Below, piece after piece: positions 18,758-28,619 of a stretch of DNA of 64,000 nt. Under the pieces are notes generated by a model, which made no database searches, had not been told where the DNA came from, and saw only the letters and a list, made by a program, of their open reading frames with translations. The position numbers and the translations under genes are program-made. Within the stretch, counting starts at the first letter, position 1. Every line of letters starts with the position of its first letter. The DNA is from Torulaspora globosa (Eukaryota; Ascomycota; Saccharomycetes; Saccharomycetales; Saccharomycetaceae), in the NCBI RefSeq assembly GCF_014133895.1, contig NC_050733.1, positions 1-64,000 of the forward strand, written 5' to 3'.

Positions 18758-21058
18758 TTATTCAATTTCCATGGCATTATCTTCATCATCAGGATCAGTT
18801 ACTTGACTAGGAATCTTCATCTTTTTAGGCAATCCTACAATATCCATCGTCAAAGGAGCTCGCTTCTTCGACGTTTGGAATAGAGTGAAGCTTGATTCCT
18901 GGATTTGTGCATTGACCATAAGTGGGTGGTCGGTATCCAAAGTCATTGACACATTGAGCTCTAATGCATGCAATAAAAGTTCCTGAGCTGCAGAATTCGT
19001 AGGACATAGGGACAAGGAGACATGGAAATGATCTATTGCTTTTTGAAGTTGCTTAGTTTTCAGATAAAGAAATCCTAAAGAGCAATAAGTATCGGAGCTC
19101 TTGTTAGAAACTTCTAGAACGGCCTTGAAGCATTTGATTGCCCTTTCGTTTTCACCAAGCCTTCTATAAGCGTGGGCCAAGTTCATTTGTATCGAAACGG
19201 ATGTCTTGGATGTGGGATCAAGCTCTTCCACGGCTTCCAATGCGCGTTTAAGAAATTTCTTGGCCTTATGTAGGTCATTTCTCCTGAAATACATTACGCC
19301 CATCTCATTCAAAAGTAGCGGATCCTGAGGGCATACATCATATGAAAGAGTGAAATACTCCTCGGCCAGCGATATGGTATTCAATGCCATGTACTGCATG
19401 CCTAAAAACAAGTTTGGCAAATGGATGCCAGGAAAAAATCTAGCCGCCGTGGAGTACGCGGAAATGGCTTGCTCTTGCTCACCTTCAATGGCGTAGGTGT
19501 GAGCGAAGCCTAACCATGCTGGGGCAAAATTTGGATCCAATATTGATGACTTCGAGAAGTATTTTCGGGCCTCGCCTATTTTCTCGACAACCATGTAATA
19601 TGTAGCCACGGAAAACCAAGTAATCGGACTTTTGGGGACATTCTCAGCCAATCTGTGAGATAGCAGAAACAGTTTGTTCTTAGAGTTGAGTTCATAAAGA
19701 CACGAGATGTAGATGGGCAATACATCCGGATTATACTCATCACGTTCAAGTATAACTTCGCATAGATCCAAACACTTGAGAAATTTGCACTGAGTATGGT
19801 ATACCTCTACTTGATACCTCATTATATCCACGTTTAACTCTAGATTGTTTTCCCGTATGAGCCCTTTCCGAGCCGATGAACTCTTTTCCCAGTTGATGTA
19901 TTTGGAGAGTCTTAACATATACAGGTTCTTGACCATATCTTGGTTGTCGCCTAAAACCGAAAAATCCAATTCCAAAGCTTCTAATAGATCCCATTCTTCA
20001 CGAGGAGTAAGCAAGTTTCTTGCCGTGAGCTCAGCAAATGCTTCGAAATTTTTCACATCGACTAAGAGCGCCTCTTTGAATGACTCCTTAGCCTTCGATA
20101 TGCTATTTTGTGCAGCGTAAATCTTACCTCGTAGAAAGCATAAAGACGATTCCAATTTGACACCGCCGTCGTTCTGCTTTTTTGCATCCTGGTCCGCCGC
20201 CTCAGAGAATGGATTACTCTCGCCGACCACATCGAGCGCTTCATCATATTTCTGCAAGGTTACAAGACACAGAGCCAGGAGATATCGACACATTATGCTG
20301 ACGCTCTCGAGCATGTCTTTGGTGAGTAGGTCCACTGCTCTCACATACGATCCGCTACAGTAATACACTTGAGCCAGCCAAAATGCATCGTTGGGATCGC
20401 CTGTCAAAGTATATATTTTATTCGCCACGAACTCCGCAGTGCCATATAAATGCTGCATCAGGGCATCGTGCCTCCACAGTCGCAGTCTCTCGATGGAGGA
20501 CAGATCGGCAATGTCCAATTGGTTCAGCTCATCCACAGCAGACGTTGTCGTAGTGGTAAGAGTCGTAGTAGCCAATGGCTCATTATCACCATGCAATTGC
20601 TTGTCGCCGGAATCTCTGTATTCCCGCTGCAAGCTGACTTTCCGCAACGTCGAAGGCATGGTCGAGCCAAAAAGACCGCTTTTTGAAATAGAAGCCAGCA
20701 GACTAACGCCATTGCCGCCAGAGCCACCGTGATGGTGCGGCGTAGCCAGCGATTGAGCCGTGATACTCGCATTTGCTTTCTGCACTAACGGGCTGTTAGC
20801 GATCGATTGATACACAGAGTTCTTTGCCATTCCCTCCGCATTCCACTCCTGCCCATCCCGCCGTTCCACAGCTTCATTAGGGCTATTTTGCCGCTGCCGC
20901 TCCGACTGCGATGCGTTTATTCGAGTACTTGATCTTCCTGTTACAAAAGGCGAAATTGCAAGCGTAGAATTGTGTTGCGTTGGCGTCCCGTCCGAAGACA
21001 TCGATCCTCCACCTCCTGAGATATCTAGAGGTTGCCAATCGGCCTCTGGCTCTCTCAT
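18758..21058 (-). CDS. CDC16: Anaphase-promoting complex TPR subunit
   Basis: This 766-residue protein is Cdc16, a tetratricopeptide scaffold subunit of the anaphase-promoting complex. The complex is the ubiquitin ligase that triggers anaphase and mitotic exit. The first 150 residues are Ser/Asn/Gln-rich and probably disordered. From about residue 190 tandem TPR helices follow, recognisable by phrases such as AWLGFAHTYAIEGEQEQAISAYSTA, where small residues recur at TPR positions, and LNLAHAYRRLGENERAIKCFKAVL-like repeats near 650. The C-terminus is acidic. S. cerevisiae Cdc16 is 840 residues, the difference lying mainly in the N-terminal region. Another APC subunit gene, MND2, lies 8 kb to the right. 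Confidence 0.95.
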   Translation of the reverse strand: MREPEADWQPLDISGGGGSMSSDGTPTQHNSTLAISPFVTGRSSTRINASQSERQRQNSPNEAVERRDGQEWNAEGMAKNSVYQSIANSPLVQKANASITAQSLATPHHHGGSGGNGVSLLASISKSGLFGSTMPSTLRKVSLQREYRDSGDKQLHGDNEPLATTTLTTTTTSAVDELNQLDIADLSSIERLRLWRHDALMQHLYGTAEFVANKIYTLTGDPNDAFWLAQVYYCSGSYVRAVDLLTKDMLESVSIMCRYLLALCLVTLQKYDEALDVVGESNPFSEAADQDAKKQNDGGVKLESSLCFLRGKIYAAQNSISKAKESFKEALLVDVKNFEAFAELTARNLLTPREEWDLLEALELDFSVLGDNQDMVKNLYMLRLSKYINWEKSSSARKGLIRENNLELNVDIMRYQVEVYHTQCKFLKCLDLCEVILERDEYNPDVLPIYISCLYELNSKNKLFLLSHRLAENVPKSPITWFSVATYYMVVEKIGEARKYFSKSSILDPNFAPAWLGFAHTYAIEGEQEQAISAYSTAARFFPGIHLPNLFLGMQYMALNTISLAEEYFTLSYDVCPQDPLLLNEMGVMYFRRNDLHKAKKFLKRALEAVEELDPTSKTSVSIQMNLAHAYRRLGENERAIKCFKAVLEVSNKSSDTYCSLGFLYLKTKQLQKAIDHFHVSLSLCPTNSAAQELLLHALELNVSMTLDTDHPLMVNAQIQESSFTLFQTSKKRAPLTMDIVGLPKKMKIPSQVTDPDDEDNAMEIE

Positions 21059-21124
21059 AAGCCGTCAAATGCATGGCTTCTGAAGCCTAACTTCTGTGCT
21101 GGACGGCTATGTGCTACGAGTGGT

Positions 21125-21131
21125 CGGGTAA
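21125..21131 (+). promoter_or_regulatory. Reb1 site (CGGGTAA)
   Basis: CGGGTAA, the complement of TTACCCG, is the core Reb1 site. It lies 67 bases upstream of the CDC16 start in the divergent CDC16/LYS1 promoter. Reb1 sites create nucleosome-free regions at many yeast promoters. Confidence 0.6.
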
Positions 21132-21161
21132 CGATCGCTCGGAAATTGAAGACGCTGAAAT

Positions 21162-21170
21162 TCCCCCGGA
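21162..21170 (+). promoter_or_regulatory. Lys14-like site (TCCCCCGGA)
   Basis: The sequence TCCCCCGGA differs by one base from the Lys14 consensus TCCRNYGGA. It lies 154 bases upstream of LYS1. Lys14 activates lysine biosynthesis genes in S. cerevisiae. Confidence 0.4.
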
Positions 21171-21189
21171 ATTCCAGACGTATACCGAT

Positions 21190-21196
21190 TGAGTCA
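21190..21196 (+). promoter_or_regulatory. Gcn4 site (TGAGTCA)
   Basis: This is an exact Gcn4 consensus 128 bases upstream of the LYS1 ATG at 21324. LYS1 is part of the general amino-acid control in S. cerevisiae, so site and gene function agree. Confidence 0.6.
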
Positions 21197-21229
21197 TCGA
21201 GACTGTCAGATTTCTTCAGAACACGGTGG

Positions 21230-22442
<1,213 letters not shown>

Positions 22443-22526
22443 TCAAGACCAACTTTTGTTTATTTATCTCTAGTGTACATTATAATGTGGGTCGTGGCAT
22501 CGAACAAATCTCTGCCAGCGGATCTT

Positions 22527-23708
22527 TTATTCCATTTCTATAGAGACTTTCTTATTACCCTTTCTCTTCTTGTGCTTATTGCTCTTCTTCCTCGTCTTTC
22601 CGAACATCTCCTGTTTCAACTCTTCAACATCATGTTCAACTTCACTCTGCTCATCTATCTCTATTGTGGCTTCCCGTTTGTTTATGGTTTCGTACTTCTC
22701 TGTTGCCTCATCGCATATAGCAAGGCAGTTTAGCCTTTCACCGGCATCGTAAACGGCCAACTGTTCTCTCTTATTCAAGTCCCAAACGATTACTTTACCA
22801 TCGGAACCGATAGTCACTAAATAGGATCCACACTCATTCTCATAAAACTTGAAATCTTTGATTCTATTAGTGTGACCCAACAGATCAAATACTGGCTGCA
22901 CATCCTTGATATTTTCCTCGTACAAGGACTTCGCAGTGTAAAAGTTAACACGTCCGTTGCTCAATCCCACAGCCAGGTAGTCTTCCCCGTCGATAGTCGT
23001 CCTTTCTATGTGCATAACAGAGAGTCTACCTAAGTCGATCTCACTGTGAACTTTGGCGGTAGACGTTTTGTATATCAATACTTTATTCAGCAGCGCTGCA
23101 GCGAAGTAGGCGCCATCCTGCCCCAGCCACCTAACGAACTGAGCGTTCTGCGAGTAGTTTTTCAGCTTTAAGACGGCTGCTTTCTTAACTGTCATCAAAT
23201 TCCACAGACGTATACTATGGTCTTCGCTAACGCTAATGGCGATCCTATTAGATGGATGGATGTCGACGTCATTGATCCGAGCGGTATGTCCCTTTAAAGT
23301 ACCGAAGTTCTCCCAATCTTTTACTCTCCATACGATGACGTGATTGTCTTCAGATGCTGATAGTAACCACTTACCTGCTGGAGCTTTCTTCCCTGATACA
23401 GAAACGGTTTCCTCCTGGTTGTCAGTTGCACGGTTGGAAAATTTTAAAGCCGTGATAGACCCTTGATGAGCCAACAGAGTACCCAATTCTTTGCGCTTCT
23501 GCAAATCATAGATCCTTATATTTTCATCATTAGAACCAGATACAAGATATCTTCCTGAGATATCCAAACATTTGACACTTAGTGTATGGGCTTGAAAGTG
23601 AAAAATTGGTGTAAAAACCGGAGTTGATAACGACAAGTCGATAGACAAGCAGAGTATATTGTGCTCATACGATCCCACTATGATCCGGAACTGATTTCTA
23701 GCCATCAT
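22527..23708 (-). CDS. MAK11: WD40 ribosome-biogenesis factor
   Basis: This 393-residue WD40 protein matches Mak11, the yeast relative of human PAK1IP1. It associates with pre-60S particles in the nucleolus and was first found as needed for maintaining the M1 killer satellite RNA. WD repeats are visible, for example CLDISGRYLVSGSNDENIRIYDL near residue 50, WLLSASEDNHVIVWRVKDW and IHPSNRIAISVSEDHSIRLWNL. The C-terminal tail is strongly basic (KTRKKSNKHKKRKGNKK), typical of nucleolar proteins. It is shorter than the S. cerevisiae protein (468). Two ATGs stand in tandem at the start; the first is used here. PAC and RRPE elements lie just upstream. Confidence 0.93.
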   Translation of the reverse strand: MMARNQFRIIVGSYEHNILCLSIDLSLSTPVFTPIFHFQAHTLSVKCLDISGRYLVSGSNDENIRIYDLQKRKELGTLLAHQGSITALKFSNRATDNQEETVSVSGKKAPAGKWLLSASEDNHVIVWRVKDWENFGTLKGHTARINDVDIHPSNRIAISVSEDHSIRLWNLMTVKKAAVLKLKNYSQNAQFVRWLGQDGAYFAAALLNKVLIYKTSTAKVHSEIDLGRLSVMHIERTTIDGEDYLAVGLSNGRVNFYTAKSLYEENIKDVQPVFDLLGHTNRIKDFKFYENECGSYLVTIGSDGKVIVWDLNKREQLAVYDAGERLNCLAICDEATEKYETINKREATIEIDEQSEVEHDVEELKQEMFGKTRKKSNKHKKRKGNKKVSIEME

Positions 23709-23767
23709 ATGCTGATTATCTGCTTGGTGCCCTATTGCTCATCGAACTCTGCAGATCAATGGCAAGT

Positions 23768-23777
23768 AAAATTTTCA
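23768..23777 (-). promoter_or_regulatory. RRPE element (TGAAAATTTT on - strand)
   Basis: The + strand reads AAAATTTTCA, giving the ribosomal-RNA-processing element TGAAAATTTT on the MAK11 coding strand, about 60 bases upstream of its ATG. RRPE is bound by Stb3. Confidence 0.6.
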
Positions 23778-23787
23778 ATATGCGTGA

Positions 23788-23805
23788 AGCTCATCGCGAT
23801 GAGCT
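23788..23805. promoter_or_regulatory. Back-to-back PAC elements forming an 18-bp palindrome
   Basis: AGCTCATCGCGATGAGCT is a perfect palindrome made of two overlapping PAC motifs (GCGATGAGCT), one on each strand. It lies 80-97 bases upstream of MAK11. PAC is the Dot6/Tod6 site of ribosome-biogenesis genes, usually paired with RRPE as here. Confidence 0.7.
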
Positions 23806-23909
23806 AGCTAACAGAAACAGCCAAAATGAGCAAAAATTGGGTATTTAAGCAAAGTCTATTAGATTCCTATTACATATTTGTGAGCAGCGAGATAGCAGGG
23901 AAAAAGACC

Positions 23910-26900
23910 TCAAGTTACTATGAAATCATTCAAAATACCAGTATTTTGAATCATCGTAAGTTGTTCCTTGAATGCCGTCTTCATCCTTTCGTTTCCTAGC
24001 AAAATCTTGGCCAGTACCATCCTTAGATATTCTGAAACCATCCTGGTGAAATAATGAACAATGTCGTCTTCTTGTCCGAATCTGTAAAAAACGTACCATG
24101 TCAGAAGAACGATTGTGAGTGGAAGCCAGAAAAACAGTAACATTTTATCGTTCTGAAAGTTCTGTCTTTGCTGGAAGAAGCCGTTGAAGCCCTGTTGGAG
24201 GGCATCCTCTTCATCTTCAGAAGACGTTTGAAAATCTTCTGTAGTGGATGCTGCTTCCGCTTGAAGCTCGCTACCCTGAGTTTCCACGATGGCTGGTTCG
24301 ATTTTGTCTTCGCCAGTTTCATGAGATCCAGGAAACAAATCCTCGTATTTGGGCAGCTCGTCATTCAAATAATGAAGCATTCGGTTTAGTAACGACTTAT
24401 CCATACCATTTTTCCTTCCTTTCTTAACGATCTTTTTATTTTCGTTGTCTCCCACATTGGGATCAGCCGCTTCTTCGGCCTCGTCTCCAGTAAGCAGACT
24501 TTCGTCTCCATCTTCTTCAAAATCACTTTCATTGTAATCCGATCGGTCTTCATCCCTGCTGATTCCTGACGTTTTTATACCAGCATTAATGTTGTCCAAA
24601 GAGCATAAGGATTCGTTCTCAAAGACGCTCGAATGGAAGCTGGAATCTGACATTTTTCTGCTATTGCTCCTGAAGATATTCGTCGCTTCAAGGTCGTCTA
24701 AAAGATCAGTGACCTCTTTGAAGTAATGGTTCAGCCCAATCTTCGATTTATGATTGGCAATGAATAACTGTTTTGCTGTAACGGAATTGCAGGCTTTAAT
24801 GGAAGGATCTGCTTTACACTCCGCCAGCAAGCGGATGACCCTTAGATCACCACTAACACATGAAAAATGAAGTGGAGTAAAACCGTACAGATCTTTATCG
24901 TTGACACGAGCACCGTTTTTGATCAAAGTTGAACATAAACTACTATAGCCCTTGAGAGATGCCAGATGAAGTAAGGTACGACCTAAATTGTCGCACATGG
25001 ACAGATTAGAATTGACATGTAAAGATTTAACCACCTTCACAAGTAGCAATTCGTCAGAGTAACCGATGTTCTTGTGGGTAGATGATTGATTGGTAGCCGA
25101 ATTGTTACCTGGTGAGATGTTGGAAGGACTTAATGAATTGGAACCGGCGTCATTGCCAACAATTCTCTTGGCGATATTCCGAGCATCTTCTAACTTACCA
25201 TTCATTTTCAAACCGACTATCTGAAGTGCTAATTCAATCAATTGCCTGTCAGTATCATCCACATAAGTAAAAACTGCCTTGTTACTTGGATGTGTCTCGA
25301 CTAAATTATTGTCATCAGGGTCAATCACTGTCACAAAAACTTGACCGGCACAAGATGCAGGAGGCAAATATGTGACCATTGTTGTCTTGCTCCAACATTG
25401 GGTGGAGAGAGCTATGTTCTCTCCAAACTTAACAAGAAGTCCATCTTTGAATTTTGTTCCTAGTAAAGTGATCTCAATACCTCCATTGATTGGCCCCTGC
25501 GCTGGTATCACACGCTGAATTGATGGCTGACCAGGGTTGGGAGTGGACAAGAAATCGGGCATTGTTCGCAGCACCTGCGAAGATGGTTGTGAAATAACTT
25601 GAGAGCTTGAAACGCTTTTCGACAAGGATGAGTTTGACCATGTTCTTCGTGACATCAAACTGTTGTCAGGCACGCCCTCATTGCGTGGTCTTTTCCGTTG
25701 GTAATTCTCCGTCCGAGCTACAGCGGCTGGAGTTGAAACAGAGCCAATTGGATGTGAAAGCCTTCTACTTTCTACCGCTGAAGCCTGAGCTTCTGATCCT
25801 TCTTCACTCATAGAGGTGGGGGACAGCATTGGTCCATTTGGTAACGCCAACCGCATGTTCAGGTCTGCCTCCATTTTCAAAGGGGATATATCTGTCATAG
25901 CAAAGTATTTTCCTGAGTTGAATTGTATTTCCTGATTCCCATTATCGCTAGCAGAAGTAGTAGCTGGCCTGTCACTAGAGTTGGCATTAGAGAAAACCTC
26001 GCCCGCAGTGTCCAAGCCAGAATCCGTGTTGCTATTGCACTGCGCAATTATCGGCGATTCGGTTGTAGCGTTACTAGGTTTCTTATCCATAATCACGATG
26101 GAGCTAGTGACGTTCTTTGCCAGGACCTGCCCCGTTGAATTCTTCAAAATAAAGAGAATCTTGAATCCTTCAGGGGATTTATGGTGCCGACAGTAGCAAA
26201 CGATTCGGGCTGTAAGATCGAATTCCGTTGAAGATCTGTCGCGATCGGCCTCCTTGGTGACAAAAATCTGCTTGTTATTGAAAATAATAGCTCTTCTATT
26301 GTTGTTATTACACCAAAGAACATTATCGCTTAAACCAGATTTCCTCCTCGAAGCTCTTCTGTGTTCCCTCTTGACGCACCTTGCGCAAACAAAAGTAGTC
26401 TTATTGGAAGTTGCACACAGAAGGAACGCCTCAACATATATCAACTGGTCTTGAAACTCCTGGGGATACTGTTTGACATCTTTTTCAAGGTAAAACTTCT
26501 GTCTCGCGATACAGTCTGATGGGAGATGGACCATACAGGGCCTCATGGATGGATCAATCTTCAAGGTGAGTTTTATCTGATTTTCCACACGAGATACCTC
26601 GGGCAATCCATAGACCGACAGTTTGTAGGGCAAACTAGTTTCATCCAGGTTCACATATTCCGTAGGGTCGACAGGAGAAGTCTGCAAAGGCTCTGTCCTG
26701 CCAAAGACCAGCGACTTCTCCACAGTCTCCTGACACTGCCTGTGGTATCCGGCAGAGTCAGAGATGGGAGTAGGCGAGCGTGAATTAGGATCCGAAACGA
26801 TGCCATCGTTACCTACCAGACGACAGTCTAACTGAGCGGAGGTCATCGAGAAAGCAGGCTGCTGAAACACATCTCCACCAGCATTGAATCTCGGATTCAA

Positions 26901-27167
26901 CACCAACCCGTTTGCGACCCCCGCACCGCCATCCAGAGAGTCGGTATTGATGAAAGCATCAAATATCGCATCCTCATCCTCGTTACGGCCACTTCCCAAC
27001 CCTTTCTCACTACCGTCAACGTTTCCCCTGCCCTCTGCGGATCTGAACAAAAAATCATTCAACATATCAGATTCCAACATATCTACTTCCTCGTTACAAT
27101 TGCCAGTTGCACTCTCCTCCCGGCCACCGTCGTGATACACTTGCTCTCTTCTCAGCTGCGTGATCAT
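23910..27167 (-). CDS. SPT23: Membrane-tethered transcription activator, SPT23/MGA2 ancestor
   Basis: This 1085-residue protein is the single counterpart of Spt23 and Mga2, the ER-anchored p120 activators of the fatty-acid desaturase gene OLE1. An IPT/TIG domain spans about 545-630 (IPAQGPINGGIEITLLGTKF). Two ankyrin repeats follow at about 726-790 (GRTLLHLASLKGY, GFTPLHFSCVSGD). A Rsp5-binding LPKY motif is at 938-941, and one transmembrane segment at about 1009-1030 precedes a 55-residue tail. These parts support the known mechanism: Rsp5 ubiquitination, proteasome processing and release from the ER when unsaturated lipid is low. The locus corresponds to both YKL020C and YIR033W, so either name fits. 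Confidence 0.95.
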   Translation of the reverse strand: MITQLRREQVYHDGGREESATGNCNEEVDMLESDMLNDFLFRSAEGRGNVDGSEKGLGSGRNEDEDAIFDAFINTDSLDGGAGVANGLVLNPRFNAGGDVFQQPAFSMTSAQLDCRLVGNDGIVSDPNSRSPTPISDSAGYHRQCQETVEKSLVFGRTEPLQTSPVDPTEYVNLDETSLPYKLSVYGLPEVSRVENQIKLTLKIDPSMRPCMVHLPSDCIARQKFYLEKDVKQYPQEFQDQLIYVEAFLLCATSNKTTFVCARCVKREHRRASRRKSGLSDNVLWCNNNNRRAIIFNNKQIFVTKEADRDRSSTEFDLTARIVCYCRHHKSPEGFKILFILKNSTGQVLAKNVTSSIVIMDKKPSNATTESPIIAQCNSNTDSGLDTAGEVFSNANSSDRPATTSASDNGNQEIQFNSGKYFAMTDISPLKMEADLNMRLALPNGPMLSPTSMSEEGSEAQASAVESRRLSHPIGSVSTPAAVARTENYQRKRPRNEGVPDNSLMSRRTWSNSSLSKSVSSSQVISQPSSQVLRTMPDFLSTPNPGQPSIQRVIPAQGPINGGIEITLLGTKFKDGLLVKFGENIALSTQCWSKTTMVTYLPPASCAGQVFVTVIDPDDNNLVETHPSNKAVFTYVDDTDRQLIELALQIVGLKMNGKLEDARNIAKRIVGNDAGSNSLSPSNISPGNNSATNQSSTHKNIGYSDELLLVKVVKSLHVNSNLSMCDNLGRTLLHLASLKGYSSLCSTLIKNGARVNDKDLYGFTPLHFSCVSGDLRVIRLLAECKADPSIKACNSVTAKQLFIANHKSKIGLNHYFKEVTDLLDDLEATNIFRSNSRKMSDSSFHSSVFENESLCSLDNINAGIKTSGISRDEDRSDYNESDFEEDGDESLLTGDEAEEAADPNVGDNENKKIVKKGRKNGMDKSLLNRMLHYLNDELPKYEDLFPGSHETGEDKIEPAIVETQGSELQAEAASTTEDFQTSSEDEEDALQQGFNGFFQQRQNFQNDKMLLFFWLPLTIVLLTWYVFYRFGQEDDIVHYFTRMVSEYLRMVLAKILLGNERMKTAFKEQLTMIQNTGILNDFIVT

Positions 27168-27542
27168 TGCTCAAAACGCACCGCTGCCAGCCTGAACAAG
27201 TCGTCGTCGCAATCACGCCACTGCTAGCTAACAAACAACCAATTCCTAGCAAATAAATAACCGCTCTCACTTGCGTAAACTCCTCTACCCTTCCAACCTC
27301 AGCTCCTTCTTTATGGACAGCTGCTTAAAGGCCATTAAAAATGTCGGCTGAAGCATCTCACCTCGAACGACAGAGAAGAGCGGGTAACAGCGACCAAATT
27401 CATAGCGCTTGAGGTTAATAGAATGTATAAAGAGCCATATATCTGACGGATGAGGATGGTTGGGGACTCCTTGCGGGCTGGCTGGAGTGTTTCAGATAGT
27501 GCTACCTAGGTTTAAGACGAGTTGCCAAAAACAGGGGAGAAA
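27168..27542. promoter_or_regulatory. Divergent SPT23/RAM2 promoter
   Basis: These 375 bases lie between divergent genes. They contain a Reb1 site at 27381-27387 and no gene. In S. cerevisiae the DAL gene cluster occupies the corresponding interval on chromosome IX; none of it is here. Confidence 0.6.
27381..27387 (+). promoter_or_regulatory. Reb1 site (CGGGTAA)
   Basis: An exact Reb1 core lies 156 bases upstream of RAM2 and 214 bases upstream of SPT23 in their shared promoter. Confidence 0.55.
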
Positions 27543-28478
27543 ATGAAAGGGTTTGAGGATGTGCAGCCGCTGCCAATAGTGACGGAGCTGCCCGATGAGC
27601 TGTGCCAGATAATGTACACAGAAGAGTATAAGCAAACCATGGGGATCGCTAGGGCCCTGCTACAGAAGCAAGAGTACTCTAAAAGAGCTCTGGATTTGAC
27701 CGCAAAAGTGATCGGTCTCGCACCTGCATTCTATACTATATGGAACTACCGATTCGACATAGTGATGCACATGGCAGAGCAGGAAGAGGACGCGGCACGT
27801 CTTCTGAACGAAGAACTCGATTGGGTGGACGAGACGACGCTTAACAACCCGAAGAACTACCAAATCTGGTCATACAAGCAGGCGCTTCTGGAACGGCATC
27901 CGGCACCTAACTTCAAGAGAGAGCTGCCCGTTCTGGAGCTGATGATTAACGACGATACGAAAAACTACCACGTTTGGTCCTTCCGGAAATGGTGTGTCTT
28001 GTTCTTTCAGGATTTCTCGCAGGAGCTCTCATACTCCGATCTGCTGATACAGAAAGACGTTTATAACAACAGCGCATGGACACATCGAATGTTTGTGCTG
28101 AAACATTCGAACCCAGACCGGGAACAGATTGACTTGGAACTGGACTATGTTAAAGAAAAGATCGAGCTGGTGCCTCAAAACGTGTCCGCTTGGGCCTATC
28201 TTCAAGGCTTGTACGAGAATTTCCTCTCTGGCTCGTACGATGCTGGTATTCTACAGTTTGCTCAAATGCTTACGAATAACGTCACAGATTCGGCGGAAAG
28301 CCCTGAAACTACTTTACCAGAAATCGAGTCTTCATACGCATTAGAATTCTTGGCGACAGTGTACGCCAAGACAGATGCCACCAAGAAGAAAGCCGTAAAA
28401 GCTTACCAAGCTCTAGCGGCGAAGTACGACCCGATCAGAGAAGCATATTGGCAGCGCCAGATATCTATGCTTGAGTGA
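27543..28478 (+). CDS. RAM2: Protein farnesyl/geranylgeranyltransferase alpha subunit
   Basis: This 311-residue protein is Ram2, the shared alpha subunit of farnesyltransferase (with Ram1) and geranylgeranyltransferase I (with Cdc43). These enzymes lipidate Ras, a-factor and Rho proteins. PFTA repeats with their Trp-rich cores are clear: APAFYTIWNYRFDIV, NPKNYQIWSYKQALLE, DTKNYHVWSFRKWC, YNNSAWTHRMFVL and VPQNVSAWAYLQGL. The C-terminal segment ESSYALEFLA and the ending YDPIREAYWQ match the family. An in-frame TTG exists upstream at 27522, but the first ATG is at 27543. A-factor maturation and GPA1 (29 kb to the right) belong to the same mating pathway. Confidence 0.97.
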   Translation: MKGFEDVQPLPIVTELPDELCQIMYTEEYKQTMGIARALLQKQEYSKRALDLTAKVIGLAPAFYTIWNYRFDIVMHMAEQEEDAARLLNEELDWVDETTLNNPKNYQIWSYKQALLERHPAPNFKRELPVLELMINDDTKNYHVWSFRKWCVLFFQDFSQELSYSDLLIQKDVYNNSAWTHRMFVLKHSNPDREQIDLELDYVKEKIELVPQNVSAWAYLQGLYENFLSGSYDAGILQFAQMLTNNVTDSAESPETTLPEIESSYALEFLATVYAKTDATKKKAVKAYQALAAKYDPIREAYWQRQISMLE

Positions 28479-28507
28479 ACTAGTATACTCTTTATCTTCA
28501 TCTGTGA

Positions 28508-28584
28508 TTTTTTTTTTTTCACCTTAGTAGCTAATGAAAATATTATGATCTAATCTCATCTCATCTCATCTCAGCTCATCTCAG
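28508..28584 (+). repeat. T12 tract and (TCTCA)n microsatellite
   Basis: Twelve consecutive T residues occupy 28508-28519. A pentanucleotide TCTCA repeat with one interruption (about six units) occupies about 28554-28584. Both lie in the short RAM2-YVH1 spacer, ahead of YVH1. Poly(dA:dT) tracts exclude nucleosomes and are common in yeast promoters. Confidence 0.8.
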
Positions 28585-28619
28585 TCTGAATAGTCAAAGT
28601 AAGGCGCTTTAAAGCCACC

